DNA from: Clostridium sp. CAG:914
GTDB lineage: Bacteria > Bacillota_I > Bacilli_A > RF39 > UBA660
NCBI GenBank assembly: GCA_000437895.1
Contig: FR902145.1
Coordinates: 17,633-81,632, forward strand
Length of the DNA: 64,000 bases
Direction: 5' to 3'
Part shown: one piece after another, positions 51,467 to 59,622 of the stretch
Layout of the letters: every line of letters starts with the position of its first letter
Numbering within the stretch: the stretch's first letter is position 1
The notes under the pieces: generated by a model
What the model was told of the DNA's origin: nothing
Databases searched by the model: none
What the model saw: the letters and a program-made list of their open reading frames with translations, nothing else
Made by a program: the position numbers and the translations under genes

Positions 51467-54052
51467 ATGAAATATTTTTTTATAATTGTAATACTGTGTA
51501 TTTGTACTTTATTTTTATGTTGGGTAGTATCAACAATCATATGGATTAGAAATATCTTTAAAGAAATTGACAGGTTTTATATCAATATTAATAAACTTCA
51601 AAAAAATTATATTTCACATTTACAATATGAAGAATTAAAAGAAAAATATAATAATTTATACTTATATAGCAAAAAATTAACTTTATTTCCAAAAATTAAA
51701 TGTTTTCTAAATTATTATAAACTATTACATAATAAAATTAAGGAATTAAACGAAAAATATGTTGAAGAAGAAATCACAAAAAATCAAAATTATTTTGATA
51801 CAATTTTTAAATATAAATTAGATATAGAACAAAGAAAAGCCATAGTTATTGATGATGATTATAATTTGATAATAGCGGGCGCTGGTTCTGGTAAAACTTC
51901 AACAATTATAGGAAAAGTTAAATATTTGATCGATAAAAAGAATATTCTCCCAGAATCTATAATGGTTATTTCTTTTAATAATAGTACTGTTAAAAATTTT
52001 GAAGATAAACTAAATGAGATAGGAATTAAAAATGTTGATTGTCTTAATTTTCATCAATTAGGAAAAAATAAAATTTTAAAATATGATGGTAAAATCGCAA
52101 ATGAATTACTAGATAAAATCATTATAAAATATTTAGACGAAATTATAGTCAATAATAATAAGCAATTACAAGCAATTGTAGAGTTATTTGGTTTATATAT
52201 GCATATACCAAATCCAGTAGATTTTGAAAACCTTGGAGAAATGTATGATTATGAATATGGTTTTGATTTAGAGACTATGAAAAATAAATACAATAAGTAT
52301 ATAAATAGAGAAAAAGATTTGTATACATTACAACAAGAAAAAGTTAAAAGTTATGAGGAATTAATAATTGCTAATTATTTGTTTTTAAATGGTATTAATT
52401 ATGAATATGAAAAAAAATACGTTTTTGATGAAAACTATAATCCTGATTTTTATTTAACTGAGTATGATATATATTTAGAACATTTTGGCATTAATAAAAA
52501 CGGAAGATGTCCACAACTTAGCGAATGGGAAGAATTAAATTATTTGGATACTATTAAATGGAAAAGAAAATTACATGTTATAAAAAACACTAAATTATTA
52601 GAAACATATTCTTATTATTTTAAAGAAGGTATTATTATTCAAAAATTAGAATCTATGTTAAAAACAGCTGGTGTTAAATTTAATAAAGTTGATTATAATA
52701 AGGTTTATGAAGCTACGATTAAAAATAATCAAAGGGAAGAGTTTAAGTCATTTATAGAATTAATTAACAAATTTATTAATATGTTTAAAGGTAACAATTA
52801 TGCATCGGAAAAAATGAATGAATTTTATCAGGATGCTATTAAAAAGAATAATGTTAGAAATCAAATTTTGTTAAGTATTATTTCTCAAATATATATATTA
52901 TATGAAGATACTTTATTAAAAGAAAATCAATTAGATTTTAATGATTTAATAAATAAAGCTGCTAAATATGTTAGTCAATATGGATTTGATAATAATTTAG
53001 ATTATATTATAGTAGATGAATTTCAAGATACATCTCGCTCTAGATTTTTATTATTAAAATCGATTATAGATAAAGCTAAAGCTAAACTCGTAGTAGTTGG
53101 TGACGATTGGCAAAGTATATATAGATTTACTGGATGTGATTTAGATTTATTTATTAATTTTAACAAATACGTTGAATGTCCGCAAAATATATTTATAAAT
53201 GATACTCATAGGAATAGTCAAGAATTAATAAATGTCGCAGGCAACTTTATTATGAAAAATGAATTAGGGCAAATTTCTAAAAATTTAAATTCTAATATTC
53301 ATGATGATAAACCAATTAGGATATATTATTATAATCAAGATAAAGAAAATGCTTTAAATATGGCAATTAAATATTTAAAAGATAGTGGATGTAAAAATAT
53401 AGGAATTCTAGGGAGAAATACTGCTGATTATATAGATTTCGTTGATAATTTTACTGCTGATCATATTAAGTTTTTTACTGTTCATAAATCTAAAGGCTTA
53501 GAATTTGATGGAACTATAATAGTTGATATGAAAAATTTTATCACTGGATTTCCTAACAAAATGTCTGATGATCCTATTTTGGATTATGTTTCTGTTTCAG
53601 AGAATGATTATTTGTACGAAGAAGAAAGAAGATTGTTTTATGTTGCTTTAACTAGAACCAAAGGAAAGTGTTGTATTCTTGTACCACTTTATAAACAATC
53701 AATGTTTATAGACGAAATACTAAAGGATAATCCAAATCAAATACATATTACTATGTGTGAGGATGAAAAAAATTTAACTAATTATAATTGTCCAGTATGT
53801 AAAAAGGGAAAATTAGTTGTTAGAACTAATCGTAATGATTTAAGAACATTTTTAGGTTGTACTAATTATCCTAAATGTGATTACAAAGTTAGAAGTAAGG
53901 ACATGGGGATTTTAGAAAATAAAATAGAATGTCCTAATTGTGGTCACTTTCTTGTAAAGAGAGAAGGAATATATGGCGAATTTTATGGATGTAGTAATTA
54001 TCCTAAATGTAATATGACATATGATATTGATGAGTTGGAAAAAATACAATAA
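51467..54052 (+). CDS. Membrane-anchored SF1 helicase with nuclease-like insert and zinc ribbons
   Basis: 861 residues from the ATG after AAGTAGGTGTGA. Residues 1-26 form a membrane segment, then comes a coiled coil to about 100. The UvrD-like helicase has Walker A GAGSGKT (138-144), IVDEFQDTSRSR as motif II, VGDDWQSIYRF as motif III, FTVHKSKGLEFDG as motif V and YVALTRTK as motif VI. Between motifs Ia and II an insert contains SYEELIIANYLFLNGINYEY, then NPDFYLTEYDIYLEHFG, a PD-(D/E)xK-like E...PDF...LEH pattern. Two topoisomerase-type zinc ribbons end the protein (CPVCKKG to CTNYPKC, and CPNCGH to CSNYPKC). It resembles helicase IV-like enzymes; a role in defence or repair is inferred. Confidence 0.8.
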   Translation: MKYFFIIVILCICTLFLCWVVSTIIWIRNIFKEIDRFYININKLQKNYISHLQYEELKEKYNNLYLYSKKLTLFPKIKCFLNYYKLLHNKIKELNEKYVEEEITKNQNYFDTIFKYKLDIEQRKAIVIDDDYNLIIAGAGSGKTSTIIGKVKYLIDKKNILPESIMVISFNNSTVKNFEDKLNEIGIKNVDCLNFHQLGKNKILKYDGKIANELLDKIIIKYLDEIIVNNNKQLQAIVELFGLYMHIPNPVDFENLGEMYDYEYGFDLETMKNKYNKYINREKDLYTLQQEKVKSYEELIIANYLFLNGINYEYEKKYVFDENYNPDFYLTEYDIYLEHFGINKNGRCPQLSEWEELNYLDTIKWKRKLHVIKNTKLLETYSYYFKEGIIIQKLESMLKTAGVKFNKVDYNKVYEATIKNNQREEFKSFIELINKFINMFKGNNYASEKMNEFYQDAIKKNNVRNQILLSIISQIYILYEDTLLKENQLDFNDLINKAAKYVSQYGFDNNLDYIIVDEFQDTSRSRFLLLKSIIDKAKAKLVVVGDDWQSIYRFTGCDLDLFINFNKYVECPQNIFINDTHRNSQELINVAGNFIMKNELGQISKNLNSNIHDDKPIRIYYYNQDKENALNMAIKYLKDSGCKNIGILGRNTADYIDFVDNFTADHIKFFTVHKSKGLEFDGTIIVDMKNFITGFPNKMSDDPILDYVSVSENDYLYEEERRLFYVALTRTKGKCCILVPLYKQSMFIDEILKDNPNQIHITMCEDEKNLTNYNCPVCKKGKLVVRTNRNDLRTFLGCTNYPKCDYKVRSKDMGILENKIECPNCGHFLVKREGIYGEFYGCSNYPKCNMTYDIDELEKIQ

Positions 54053-54056
54053 CCAT

Positions 54057-54095
54057 AAGTCAAGAGCGAAGCTTTCGTATACTCTTGACTTTTTA
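54057..54095 (+). terminator. Terminator of the helicase gene
   Basis: AAGTCAAGAG and CTCTTGACTT around a 15-nt interior, followed by TTT. Confidence 0.75.
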
Positions 54096-54405
54096 AATTG
54101 AATATAATTGAAAATATTCAATCAACAACTCCTGTTGATGGGGTTACCAACACCATTTTCATTAAAAGTGGGGTATGTACATAATATTTGCTATATTTTG
54201 TATGAATGTACATGTTTTTAAAATTTAAAGTTTTATTTTACAAGTGTTTAGAGAGTCCTATGTACAAATTTCGCAAGTGCGAAATCAGATTGCTAGCAAG
54301 ATATTCCTTGATTTATAAGGGGAAAATTGATATAGTGCTAGCATCTTCTTATGCTCTTAACTTTTTAAAAGTCCGTTTTTACCAATTTTATGTACATAAA
54401 AAGAA
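54096..54405. other. Non-coding stretch at the left edge of the second mobile element
   Basis: No supportable gene. TCAACA / TGTTGA (54122-54138) is a perfect 6-bp inverted repeat, and TTTCGCA / TGCGAAA occurs near 54270. The region joins a helicase gene to the 3' end of a large serine recombinase, where an attachment site is expected, but the core cannot be located from one end. Confidence 0.4.
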
Positions 54406-56169
54406 TTAGATTTGTGGTCTAACTCTCTCAAATAATATTAATGAATCAACAAATTTGTTGTTATCTATAACCATCATTAAATTTAGATTTAAATCTTGAA
54501 ACATATTCTGGATTAAGTCAAAAGTTTTTCTATCTTGTGAGTAGTTTTTAGTTAATTCGTTATATGAATATATCTCGTAATCTTTTTCTAGATTAAGTTT
54601 AGATATGTCTAATTTATTACACATACCTAGATAATTAATGTTTTTATATGTATTTTTAAATTTATCTAAAAGATAGTCTGATATGTTATAAAATTTATTT
54701 TGTAAGAACTCGTTATTAAAATTTATATTTTCTATCTTAATATTGTAGTTATTATCAATAGATACATCTATAAACTTAATAAATGAACTTATAACTTCTT
54801 TTTTTCCTTCTCTTGATAAAATGCTCCATACTGGATTTATCCCTTCGATATCAGTTATATTTTTATCATTATAAAGTGATATCAAATCTTTGTTATAGGT
54901 TAGAGTAATACCAGATTCCATCTTTGTTTTCTTTTTCTCTAGTTCTTTTCTTTCGGATGCTAGAGTATTTAATCTATTTGTTAATACATCAGATTGAATG
55001 TGACTAGTTAAGAAATAATCTAATAATTTATTCTCATCATTCTTTATTTTAGTTAATGCACCTTTAATCTTTTCTATATCTTCCTTATTATCGATAATAG
55101 GGAAGTTTAAGGAATAATTACTAAGTAGTGCTATACCTGATAAATCATTTAAGATATTTACTAATTCTTTTTCAATTTTATTGGCATTATATATGATGCC
55201 TTTTTTAGTACATGATTTATTGTTACATCTAACATAATAGTTATATTTCTTCTTTTTATTTTGATGTTTAACAGTTAAGAATGAACTCATAAATTCTTTA
55301 CATTCAGGACATCTAATAACTCTATGAAATATATGAGTGTGTTCTCCATAATTACCATGACTATATTTATCTCTTTGACTTTGGCATTTATTCCATAATT
55401 CTTTAGATATTATTGCAGGTGAATGATTAGGTATTAATATTTGATTTTGTTCATTTCTATTATATATTCCCCATAATAAGTCACCTGAATATATTGGATT
55501 ATTGATTATTCTTGTAATTCTACCTTCGGTCCATTTTTCACCATTTTTGATAAATCTATTACTATCTTTCATAATCTTTGCTACTTGTGAAGCATTATGT
55601 CCTTTTGCATATAACTCAAATACATCTTTAATAACTTCAGCTTCCATAGTATTTATTTCTAGTTTTTTATCAGTATTTTTATTGTATCCCATAGGTGTTT
55701 TAGCTGGATATTTACCTTGTTTGATTGCTTCTTCCATAGCTCGTCTTGTTCTATTTCCAATTTCTCTTCGTTCTTTTTGACCAAATAATAAACTCATTCC
55801 ATACATCATTTCACCATCTGGTGTTGTTACATCATAATTTTCTTGTAATAATATCAATCCACAATTATTTTCTTTACAAAACTTTAAGAACCATTGACCA
55901 TCATATCCTTCACGAGTTAATCTATCTACTTTCATTGCTACGACTAGATTAATTCTTCTATGTTTTATATCATCAATCATTCTTTCCATTTCTGGTCTTT
56001 TTAAATCTTTTGCTGAATAACCAGCATCATTATATTCATGTATAATGTTTAAATTTCTTTGACTACAATAATTTCTTAATTCTCTCAATTGTGCTTCGAT
56101 AGAGTATCCAAAATCTCTTTGTTCTTCGGTTGATACTCTAACATAAATTCCTGTATTTATAAAATCCAC
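54406..56169 (-). CDS. Large serine recombinase of the second element
   Basis: 587 residues. The resolvase domain has IYVRVSTEEQRDFGYSIEAQ with nucleophile Ser13, NDAGYSAKDLKRPEMERM and VAMKVDRLTRE. The recombinase domain spans about 160-260. A zinc ribbon has RCPECKEFM and RCNNKSC. A coiled coil lies at about 360-420, and the tail contains NINYLGMCNK. It integrates or excises the element. It is only distantly like the recombinase at 30412. Confidence 0.93.
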   Translation of the reverse strand: MDFINTGIYVRVSTEEQRDFGYSIEAQLRELRNYCSQRNLNIIHEYNDAGYSAKDLKRPEMERMIDDIKHRRINLVVAMKVDRLTREGYDGQWFLKFCKENNCGLILLQENYDVTTPDGEMMYGMSLLFGQKERREIGNRTRRAMEEAIKQGKYPAKTPMGYNKNTDKKLEINTMEAEVIKDVFELYAKGHNASQVAKIMKDSNRFIKNGEKWTEGRITRIINNPIYSGDLLWGIYNRNEQNQILIPNHSPAIISKELWNKCQSQRDKYSHGNYGEHTHIFHRVIRCPECKEFMSSFLTVKHQNKKKKYNYYVRCNNKSCTKKGIIYNANKIEKELVNILNDLSGIALLSNYSLNFPIIDNKEDIEKIKGALTKIKNDENKLLDYFLTSHIQSDVLTNRLNTLASERKELEKKKTKMESGITLTYNKDLISLYNDKNITDIEGINPVWSILSREGKKEVISSFIKFIDVSIDNNYNIKIENINFNNEFLQNKFYNISDYLLDKFKNTYKNINYLGMCNKLDISKLNLEKDYEIYSYNELTKNYSQDRKTFDLIQNMFQDLNLNLMMVIDNNKFVDSLILFERVRPQI

Positions 56170-56223
56170 ATCCTTCCCAAAAGTTTTCCCCTTGCTAATA
56201 TAATTATATCAAGAAATTGATAT

Positions 56224-56493
56224 TTAACCAAATATGTAACTTTTAAGTTCATTTAGTGTGTAAGAAGTTTGGTTATTAACAATATAAAATTCTTTTTTAG
56301 CATATTCTTTTGGAAACTCATAAATAGTAAGATTATCTAATTTATATATTACAGGGAATATTTGCATAATATTAGTTCTTTCTATTATTTGAATGTATCC
56401 GTTAACAGATGTGTAGTTCAACTGATTAGAATTAAATAATTCTTGTATCTTTTTTGAAGGTCTAATCTTTTCAATAACTTTAGTTTTTAACAT
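56224..56493 (-). CDS. Unknown 89-residue protein beside the recombinase
   Basis: Begins MLKTKVIEKIRPSKKIQELF after AAAGGAG. It is a small mixed alpha/beta protein with no motif; it lies directly upstream of the recombinase on the same strand (55 bp). Its place suits a directionality factor or a regulator, but no HTH is evident. Confidence 0.5.
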   Translation of the reverse strand: MLKTKVIEKIRPSKKIQELFNSNQLNYTSVNGYIQIIERTNIMQIFPVIYKLDNLTIYEFPKEYAKKEFYIVNNQTSYTLNELKSYIFG

Positions 56494-56553
56494 AATAAAA
56501 CTCCTTTCTAAGAAAAGAATTATTTAAAACTTCGGCCTTACTCCGAAAATATA

Positions 56554-56640
56554 AAAAACAACCTTTATAGACTTTCATCTATAAGGGTTGTTACTAAATT
56601 CTCAATGGAGCGAGTGTCGTAGTTATCTACAACTCTTTTC
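56554..56640 (-). ncRNA. Possible minus-strand RNA 3' end with GCTCCA and terminator (copy C)
   Basis: On the minus strand a GTAG-TTAT-CTAC type hairpin is followed by ACTCGCTCCATTGAGAATTT, then a 15-bp hairpin beginning AACAACCCTTATAGA with a T run. It lies after the HEPN gene at 56747. The order hairpin, GCTCCAT, about 10 nt, terminator is the same as at 46718 and 49091. Confidence 0.4.
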
Positions 56641-56746
56641 CAATAACGAAAGAGTACATATAATCTTCCGTTGCTAACAATAATATACCACGTTTTGTAA
56701 ATTTATAAAAGTACTTTTAAGAAATACCAAGAAATATTTAACAGCA

Positions 56747-57334
56747 TTAAGTAGTAACCAATTCTTTTTTTCTTTTCTTTATCTTATTTTTTTTCTCATA
56801 ACTTTTACTTTTATGTTTCTTTGGGGATTCATAAAAACAATCTATCCATTTTAATAAAGTTTCTTCTTTTAATCTTATTTTAGCTTTTGTTATACCATTT
56901 TTACTGCTTTCAAAACAATAAATATTATTTTTGACATTAAATGATCCATGTGCAAAACCATTACGAATATAATAGAAAATAGCACATGCCTTACTCATAT
57001 CACTACGAGTATGCATAATAATCATTTCAAAATTTGGATCTGATAAACTGATGTTTTTTTCAATAGTATTTATACTTTGATTTGAACTTATTGGGTAATA
57101 TTCTAAATGATTACTCATACTTTTCATTTTTGCAATTAAAGTACTAAGATTTGTATCAGTCCAACCTTGTTTACTAAAAGTCTTATCAACCTTTGAAACA
57201 GGTATATATGTTTTATTCTCTTTAGTTCCTTTTGATATTTCACAAGGAGAATTAAATAAATAAAAAGTTAATATTTTTTGAAAATTTTCATTTTTAAATG
57301 GAATATTGGTATCTGTATAATAATGTTTTTTCAT
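56747..57334 (-). CDS. HEPN-family protein of the cargo operon
   Basis: 195 residues. YYIRNGFAHGSFNV contains R124-N-G-F-A-H129, the HEPN Rx4H RNase or nucleotide-binding motif, in the setting of pEK499_p136-like HEPN proteins. The N-terminal region is charged and without known motif, and the C-terminus is very basic (KKNKIKKRKKE). It is the last gene of a four-gene minus-strand operon, 15 bp after the previous gene. It could be the effector RNase of the system. Confidence 0.65.
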   Translation of the reverse strand: MKKHYYTDTNIPFKNENFQKILTFYLFNSPCEISKGTKENKTYIPVSKVDKTFSKQGWTDTNLSTLIAKMKSMSNHLEYYPISSNQSINTIEKNISLSDPNFEMIIMHTRSDMSKACAIFYYIRNGFAHGSFNVKNNIYCFESSKNGITKAKIRLKEETLLKWIDCFYESPKKHKSKSYEKKNKIKKRKKELVTT

Positions 57335-57349
57335 GTTTTAATTCCTATA

Positions 57350-58546
57350 TTAATTTTTCATATTTTTAATAATTGTATTTCGCTCTTTTATTAAATCTTC
57401 TATTTTTTTAACAGAATCTTCATTTAAGTTATTTAAACAAGATTTTATTTCATTTTCTATTTCTTCTACTTCATTAATGCTAATAGGATCAGAATATTTT
57501 AATTTATCTTTTAAATTATATTTATTATCTTTATCTGTTTTTTCTAATATAATAAGACATTCTTTAATGAAAGAACCACTATTACTTATTTTTTCTTCAT
57601 AACCAATGTTTTGTTTTTTATAAATTTTTAGAACGAATGATAAAAATATATAACATATACTACTTATAATTAACACAATATAATAACTAGAATTATAATT
57701 AATAGATAAATATCCTACAAATAATATGTAGATAATTGAAATAATATATATTATAGTATTTTTAGTCATATTGTTTAAATCTTTAGTAGAAACGGTTAAA
57801 ACAGTTATTAAATATAGAACATATGCAATAACTAATCCAATAATTGTGTATATAAAACTATTAGACACATTTTTCATATTAATGACTGAAACTGAATCTG
57901 GTATATATACTTTTTTTATATTTTCAGTATCAATATTTATTTTATTAACTTCATAACCATTAATAGTTTTTGGAATTATAGTAGCACCATCTATATTAAA
58001 ACTTTTAACTACTTCTGCTTTATTATCAATAATATTGTATTCAACTATATTATTATAATTATTAAAATCAATTTCATTTGAATCATTTAACATTGTAGCT
58101 TTATTATCATTAACTAAAGACTCACAATATTTGGAATTAACACATTCTATTTTCAAAGTCGTATCATCTATATTAGTTATACTAGAAGGTAATACTATCG
58201 TTTTAATATTTTTATTTTCATATAATTTTTTATTAATACTAATAACATTCTGTCCATATATTTTATTTGGGATTATTAAATAATTGCTTATTCCTAAATA
58301 TTTATTTAATTCAATACCACCGTCTACTTGTTTGTATTCAAAATTTTCTAAAGAAATAAAATAATTATTTTTTTCACTTTCAGCCACTTCTTCAAATTCT
58401 AAATGATACTTATTTGCGTAATTATTTGCAAAAGAATCTTTAGTAGCATATATTTTTAAATCTATATTTGGTGTGTTATAGTTAATTAGTAATACTGAGC
58501 CTATAAAAACGATAAATCCAATAAATGATATTACTATTTTTTTCAT
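57350..58546 (-). CDS. Membrane protein with LRR_5-like ectodomain
   Basis: 398 residues; start chosen at the ATG that shares one base with the upstream stop (TAATG). The membrane segments are at about 4-21 and three between about 226 and 315. The loop between them holds BspA-type leucine-rich pieces: YLIIPNKIYGQNVISINKKL, TIVLPSSITNID, GATIIPKTINGYEVNKI and KVYIPDSVSVINM. A helical C-terminal part (about 320-398) is cytoplasmic. Translation is coupled to the SPFH gene, so they probably form one membrane complex. No enzyme motif is seen. Confidence 0.65.
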   Translation of the reverse strand: MKKIVISFIGFIVFIGSVLLINYNTPNIDLKIYATKDSFANNYANKYHLEFEEVAESEKNNYFISLENFEYKQVDGGIELNKYLGISNYLIIPNKIYGQNVISINKKLYENKNIKTIVLPSSITNIDDTTLKIECVNSKYCESLVNDNKATMLNDSNEIDFNNYNNIVEYNIIDNKAEVVKSFNIDGATIIPKTINGYEVNKINIDTENIKKVYIPDSVSVINMKNVSNSFIYTIIGLVIAYVLYLITVLTVSTKDLNNMTKNTIIYIISIIYILFVGYLSINYNSSYYIVLIISSICYIFLSFVLKIYKKQNIGYEEKISNSGSFIKECLIILEKTDKDNKYNLKDKLKYSDPISINEVEEIENEIKSCLNNLNEDSVKKIEDLIKERNTIIKNMKN

Positions 58547-59604
58547 TAATTTACCTTCTTTCCACATCCTGAACAAAATACAGAATCACTCTCTAGTTTT
58601 TTGCCACAATATTTGCAAAATGAGTTATTATTTGAATTTATATCAGTGAAAGCACCATTTACTGTTTTACTAACATTTTCACTCATTCCACTAATCATCC
58701 CAAGTCCAACACCAATATTATTAAATTGACCAACAGCCTCATTTTCAGCCCATTTTCCTTTAATATCATATTCTTTTTCTTCTTGATAAGTATAGCCTTG
58801 TTTTTCTCTAGCTTCAGCTTTTGCAGAAGCCTCAATAGTAGTTTTTAATGCTTCTTTTTCACTTTCAATAGTAGTTAATTCTTTATCCACTTGTGCTCTA
58901 GCAATTCCTACACCTTTTTTAAAGTATAATTCTTTAAATTCTAAATATTGTTTATCATCTTCTGGTTTTGCAATATTTGTAACAAAGAATTTTTCTAATT
59001 TAATACCAAATTCATCAAAATCACTTTCTAATTTTTCTTTTAGAGAATCACTAATACTTTCTAATTTGCTATCTATTTCAAAAATAGATATTTTTTCTTC
59101 TTTAATCAAATTAGTTAAGTAAGTTTTAAGTTTAACTAATATTTGTGATGAAAAGAAATCCTCTATGCTTTCATTATCAAAATTCTTTTTAATTCCTACC
59201 AATTTTGTTATAAACTTGCGTGAATCATCTATTTGAAAACGTATTTCACCACAAGCACCTATCTGAATTGGAAAGTTATAAACAGGTTCTAAAAATTCTA
59301 TTTTTGATGGTGTTCCCCATCTATAATTTTGGATTGTTTTATCTATAAAATATACATCACAAGTAAAAGCACTTTTACCTCCAGTAGGAATATTTATTAA
59401 CGCCTTTAGCAATGGAATATTTCCTGTTTCTAATGTATATTTACCAGGACCAAATAAATCTAGAGCTTTACCTAATGAATAAAAAATTGCTTCTTCTGAT
59501 TCATTAACTATTAATTTTGAACCAGTATTAAAATTTCTCTTAGGATATCTAGATACAATATAATTATCATCTTTATTCTTTTTTATTACTTCAAAAATTG
59601 CCAT
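58546..59604 (-). CDS. SPFH-domain protein with C-terminal zinc ribbon (YdjI-like)
   Basis: 352 residues. The N-terminal GSKLIVNESEEAIFYSLGKA and LFGPGKYTLETGNIPLLKAL are the SPFH/YdjI (virion core-like) boxes. A long helical region (about 185-290) ends in a Gly-rich stretch, then FCKYCGKKLESDSVFCSGCG is a double CxxC zinc ribbon. Such proteins form ring or scaffold assemblies at membranes and are often encoded beside phage-shock or immune-like genes. Ribosome site AAAGGAGGAAGA. Confidence 0.85.
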   Translation of the reverse strand: MAIFEVIKKNKDDNYIVSRYPKRNFNTGSKLIVNESEEAIFYSLGKALDLFGPGKYTLETGNIPLLKALINIPTGGKSAFTCDVYFIDKTIQNYRWGTPSKIEFLEPVYNFPIQIGACGEIRFQIDDSRKFITKLVGIKKNFDNESIEDFFSSQILVKLKTYLTNLIKEEKISIFEIDSKLESISDSLKEKLESDFDEFGIKLEKFFVTNIAKPEDDKQYLEFKELYFKKGVGIARAQVDKELTTIESEKEALKTTIEASAKAEAREKQGYTYQEEKEYDIKGKWAENEAVGQFNNIGVGLGMISGMSENVSKTVNGAFTDINSNNNSFCKYCGKKLESDSVFCSGCGKKVN

Positions 59605-59622
59605 TTTTCTTCCTCCTTTAAA

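Noticed and set aside
54206..54409. 67-codon plus-strand ORF
   Set aside because: It has no ribosome site, is full of hairpin sequence, and its end runs into the recombinase gene on the other strand.
46718..56640. tRNA genes on the minus strand ending in GCTCCA
   Set aside because: No T-loop TTCNANNC, no anticodon stem and no cloverleaf can be drawn; terminators follow at once.
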